Made by a program: the position numbers and the translations under genes. Shown here in pieces: positions 6,530-7,207 of a stretch of DNA of 7,207 nt. The stretch comes from Gemmatimonadaceae bacterium (lineage in GTDB: Bacteria; Gemmatimonadota; Gemmatimonadetes; Gemmatimonadales; Gemmatimonadaceae): NCBI GenBank assembly GCA_013361745.1, contig JABFXM010000090.1:1-7207 (forward strand), read 5' to 3'. The notes beneath the pieces were generated by a model that did not search any database, was not told the DNA's origin, and saw nothing but the letters and a program-made list of their open reading frames with translations. How positions within the stretch are numbered: the first letter of the stretch is position 1; the number at the start of each line of letters is the position of its first letter.

Positions 6530-6662
6530 GGCTGGCGGCTGGAAGCAGGCAGGTGGCTGGAGGCAGGAGGCTGTAGGCTGGAGGCAACGGCGTCGGCCGC
6601 GGTCAACTGCAGTCGACGCCGTCGCTCACAGCCTCCTGCCTACAGCTTCCAGCCTCCTGCCC
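6530..6662. repeat. Nested palindromic repeat between convergent genes
   Basis: The left half is made of imperfect GGCTGGAGGCA-like units and the right half carries the reverse complement. Three stems nest: GGCTGGAAGC 6537-6546 with 6645-6654 (10 bp), GCAGGAGGCTG 6563-6573 with 6629-6639 (11 bp; a second right-hand copy is at 6650-6660), and ACGGCGTCG 6587-6595 with 6614-6622 (9 bp, 18-base loop). The base composition differs from the flanking genes. It starts at the nadC stop and ends just before the stop of the leftward gene, so it could form a strong RNA structure in both transcripts and act as a bidirectional terminator, though no U-tract is seen. Origin as a dispersed intergenic repeat is the preferred reading. 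Confidence 0.7.
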
Positions 6663-6667
6663 AAGGC

Positions 6668-7009
6668 TCAATGCCGCCGGCCGTGATGTCCTTCCTGCTC
6701 CTTCGGCGGTTCGAAGTGATTCGTCTGCTTCGGGCTCTCCGCCTGACCCTTCCGCGCGTGCTGGGCGAAGCCCGCTTCGCGCGACTGTACCGGCTCGCCT
6801 AACGCGTCGTCGCCGCGCGAGGTGTCGCCGTCGTTGGCACCGTCGCCCTGGCGGCTCGCTTCGCGAGCGACGCCCTGCGAGTCGGGACCGCCGGTCGCCC
6901 CGGTGCGCTCCCGTCCCTGCGCCGTCTCGCGCGCGACCTTCCCCTCGAGGGTCTCGCCGCCGCGCGGTTCGTCGCGCGGGTCGCGGTCGTTCGGTCCATA
7001 GTTCGTCAT
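6668..7009 (-). CDS. Small hydrophilic, probably disordered protein (hydrophilin-like)
   Basis: Protein of 113 residues with no family I can name. It has no Cys, Trp or Ile, only about nine strongly hydrophobic residues, and 18 glycines (about 16 percent). Charged and polar residues dominate, with Asp/Arg/Glu/Gln/Gly-rich stretches, and the C-terminus is Lys/Glu/His-rich, ending HHGRRH. It has no signal peptide or membrane segment. High glycine with extreme hydrophilicity is the usual description of hydrophilins and LEA-like stress proteins, so a desiccation or osmotic-stress role is possible, but no signature repeat is present. The ATG at 7009 was chosen over an ATG at 7111 because AGGAG stands 5 bases upstream, the clearest ribosome binding site in the window. 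It is convergent with nadC and divergent from the partial gene at the right edge. Confidence 0.75.
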   Translation of the reverse strand: MTNYGPNDRDPRDEPRGGETLEGKVARETAQGRERTGATGGPDSQGVAREASRQGDGANDGDTSRGDDALGEPVQSREAGFAQHARKGQAESPKQTNHFEPPKEQEGHHGRRH

Positions 7010-7014
7010 CGGAT

Positions 7015-7019
7015 CTCCT
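7015..7019 (-). promoter_or_regulatory. Ribosome binding site of the hydrophilic protein gene
   Basis: AGGAG on the minus strand, 5 bases before the ATG at 7009. It fixes the start and supports the gene being real despite its low-complexity product. Confidence 0.7.
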
Positions 7020-7121
7020 GTTCGTGAGAGGGCTCTAACGCGCACGCCGCGTGCCGAGCGGAAGCTGATCCGCATGTCATCGGGTCGTGTCTTACAGGTG
7101 AACCCGAACACGAGAGAAGCG

Positions 7122-7207
7122 ATGCCTCACGACACTGCTCCGACCATCGACGACCACACGTCGCTCGTCAACGCGCGCGCGCTGACCACCCTCGCGACCG
7201 CGGTCTC
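7122..7207 (+). CDS. Start of an unidentified gene, cut by the right edge
   Basis: An open frame from the ATG at 7122 runs 28 codons to the edge, reading MPHDTAPTIDDHTSLVNARA and onward. The purine-rich GAGAGAAG just upstream could serve as a weak ribosome binding site; an in-frame GTG at 7098 is an alternative start. The fragment is too short to assign a family, and the start lacks a hydrophobic signal. Confidence 0.4.
   Translation, partial: MPHDTAPTIDDHTSLVNARALTTLATAV

Noticed and set aside
7010..7111. Longer version of the hydrophilic protein starting at the ATG at 7111
   Set aside because: The extra 34 residues have different composition, including a Cys and several Phe, and the strong AGGAG lies before the ATG at 7009.

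Overview
This is a high-GC bacterial window with dense coding, mostly NAD biosynthesis. Strong third-position GC, GTG and TTG start candidates, weak or absent Shine-Dalgarno sites before several genes, and the style of the nad genes and of the small lipoprotein would fit an uncultured or soil bacterium such as a Gemmatimonadota member. That assignment is an inference from overall impression, not from a marker gene.

Layout. Positions 1-2005 lie on the minus strand: a BmpA-type substrate-binding protein (2005 down to 968), followed with a 4-base ATGA overlap by the duplicated-ATPase subunit of the same nucleoside-type ABC importer, which runs off the left edge. Permease genes would be expected just beyond that edge. 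Positions 2006-2295 form a divergent intergenic region holding an inverted-repeat element built from ATCCGTG units. Positions 2296-6529, plus strand, hold the de novo NAD pathway from aspartate: nadB (L-aspartate oxidase), a small cysteine-containing lipoprotein of unknown function that overlaps the end of nadB, nadA (quinolinate synthase) and nadC (quinolinate phosphoribosyltransferase). Together the three enzymes convert aspartate and dihydroxyacetone phosphate to nicotinate mononucleotide. Positions 6530-6667 are a large, nested palindromic repeat between convergent genes. Positions 6668-7009, minus strand, encode a very hydrophilic, probably disordered 113-residue protein. A further plus-strand gene begins at about 7122 and is cut by the right edge.

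I did not find a new defence, mobile or biosynthetic system. The more unusual items are a 12-residue in-frame insertion in the ABC ATPase that carries repeat-like DNA, two different intergenic palindromic repeats, the lipoprotein inside the nad cluster, and the hydrophilin-like small protein.
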